A stretch of 6,442 nt of DNA, taken from JBGSYJ01 sp041748075 (GTDB lineage: Bacteria > Acidobacteriota > Thermoanaerobaculia > Gp7-AA8). The DNA is taken from NCBI GenBank assembly GCA_041748075.1, contig JBGTDX010000099.1, positions 1 to 6,442 on the forward strand. The letters run 5' to 3'. The notes under the pieces were generated by a model that ran no database searches, had not been told where the DNA came from, and saw nothing but the letters and a program-made list of their open reading frames with translations. Below, piece by piece: positions 6,164 through 6,442 of this stretch (within the stretch, counting starts at the first letter, position 1; each line of letters starts with the position of its first letter). Position numbers and translations under genes: made by a program.

Positions 6164-6319
6164 ACGGGCGTGCGGGCGGGAGGAGCGAGGGATCTCCGGC
6201 GGTAGTACCTTCGTGATTCGTGATGGGACAGGGTGGTGGCGGAGGCCGATAGGCAACTATGTACCATCGCGTGAGATCCCTCGCCCCTCAAACCCACACG
6301 CCCAAGCTTCTAATGAACC
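6150..6319. mobile_element. 170-bp palindromic MITE-like element
   Basis: Both ends carry GGTTCATTAGAAGC in inverted orientation (6150-6163 and the complement at 6306-6319). The similarity continues inward without gaps as a 59-bp imperfect inverted repeat (6150-6208 against 6261-6319) with about 11 mismatches, around a 52-bp centre (6209-6260). Conserved inner blocks include GGGCGTG and CGAGGGATCTC. It has no coding capacity. It could be a non-autonomous transposable element, or a structured RNA or target region of the neighbouring IS110-like element. Its left 14 bp belong also to copy B of the 190-bp repeat, and its right 14 bp contain the stop codon of the transposase. Confidence 0.7.
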
Positions 6320-6442
6320 TCCTGAACCGGGATGAGTTGGTATCCGAGCGTAGTTGCTTTCTTTTGCAATGATTTGACTAGCCTTTCGCGGTAGCGCTCT
6401 TCGTAGTAGGCCGCTCCGGGATCGCGATAGGGAGTGCCGGTT
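6310..6442 (-). CDS. Transposase C-terminal end, probably IS110 family (partial)
   Basis: Reading leftwards from 6441, an open frame runs off the window edge and gives 43 residues before a TAG at 6312-6310. It contains GTPYRDPGAAYYEERYRERL and then KKATTLGYQLIPVQEVH. This resembles the tail of many IS110-family transposases (tGxxYxDlGxxYYxxR...LxxqLxxLGYxVxLxP), which follows the catalytic Transposase_20 domain. IS110 enzymes are DEDD recombinases guided by a bridge RNA in the characterised cases. Neither catalytic part lies in this window, so whether the gene is intact cannot be judged. Its stop codon lies inside the 14-mer GGTTCATTAGAAGC, and the last eight codons resemble the end of the 190-bp repeat. 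The family call rests on remembered family patterns. Confidence 0.7.
   Translation of the reverse strand, partial: TGTPYRDPGAAYYEERYRERLVKSLQKKATTLGYQLIPVQEVH

Noticed and set aside
5849..6297. Minus-strand open frames through the right-hand repeats (135 and 91 codons)
   Set aside because: Their sequences (for example HPERSEGSPEEDRAPQDEIL and VILSEAKDLLRRIEHRKTRS) are translations of the GTCATCCTGAGCGAAG repeat, a common false gene call.
1..6319. The repeats as a CRISPR array
   Set aside because: There are no regularly spaced short repeats with unique spacers. The repeats are long, palindromic, and present as two direct copies 5.9 kb apart, with no cas gene in view.

Overview
The window looks like chromosomal DNA of a GC-rich, Gram-negative-type bacterium. 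The RND-type exporter implies an envelope-exporting cell. The dense intergenic palindromes built on GTCATCCTGAGCGAAGCG remind me of Acidobacteriota and similar environmental lineages, but that placement is an impression and not a result.

Layout. Positions 1-300 hold a mosaic of short repeats and hairpins. On the plus strand follow a small unrecognised membrane-anchored protein (336-887), a complete phosphohexomutase of the phosphoglucomutase/phosphomannomutase family (966-2366) and, 13 bases on, a small integral-membrane methyltransferase of the isoprenylcysteine methyltransferase type (2380-2844). A gene-free stretch (2845-3191) carries two strong C/G-rich hairpins of a second repeat family and then a clear sigma70-type promoter. 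That promoter drives a tRNA-Lys(UUU) gene with an encoded CCA (3192-3266). Next comes a complete 12-helix MMPL/RND transporter (3358-5916). Positions 5917-6319 return to repeats: a second copy of the 190-bp unit seen at the left end, followed by a 170-bp imperfect palindrome. The window ends inside the 3' end of a minus-strand transposase gene, probably IS110 family (6310-6442).

How the parts relate. The phosphohexomutase and the methyltransferase are probably one transcription unit. The former supplies hexose-1-phosphate for envelope polysaccharide or storage sugar; the substrate of the latter cannot be read from sequence. Nothing ties the transporter to these genes beyond shared strand. It may be read from the tRNA promoter, since I see no separate promoter for it.

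The most interesting part is the repeat system. A 190-bp unit occurs twice in the same orientation, about 5.9 kb apart, bracketing every plus-strand gene in the window. Each copy contains a perfect inverted repeat of 27-30 bp and ends in the 14-mer GGTTCATTAGAAGC. The same 14-mer, inverted, contains the stop codon of the IS110-like transposase and forms one end of the 170-bp palindrome. This suggests a non-autonomous, MITE- or REP-like family that shares an end with, or is the insertion target of, an IS110-type element.
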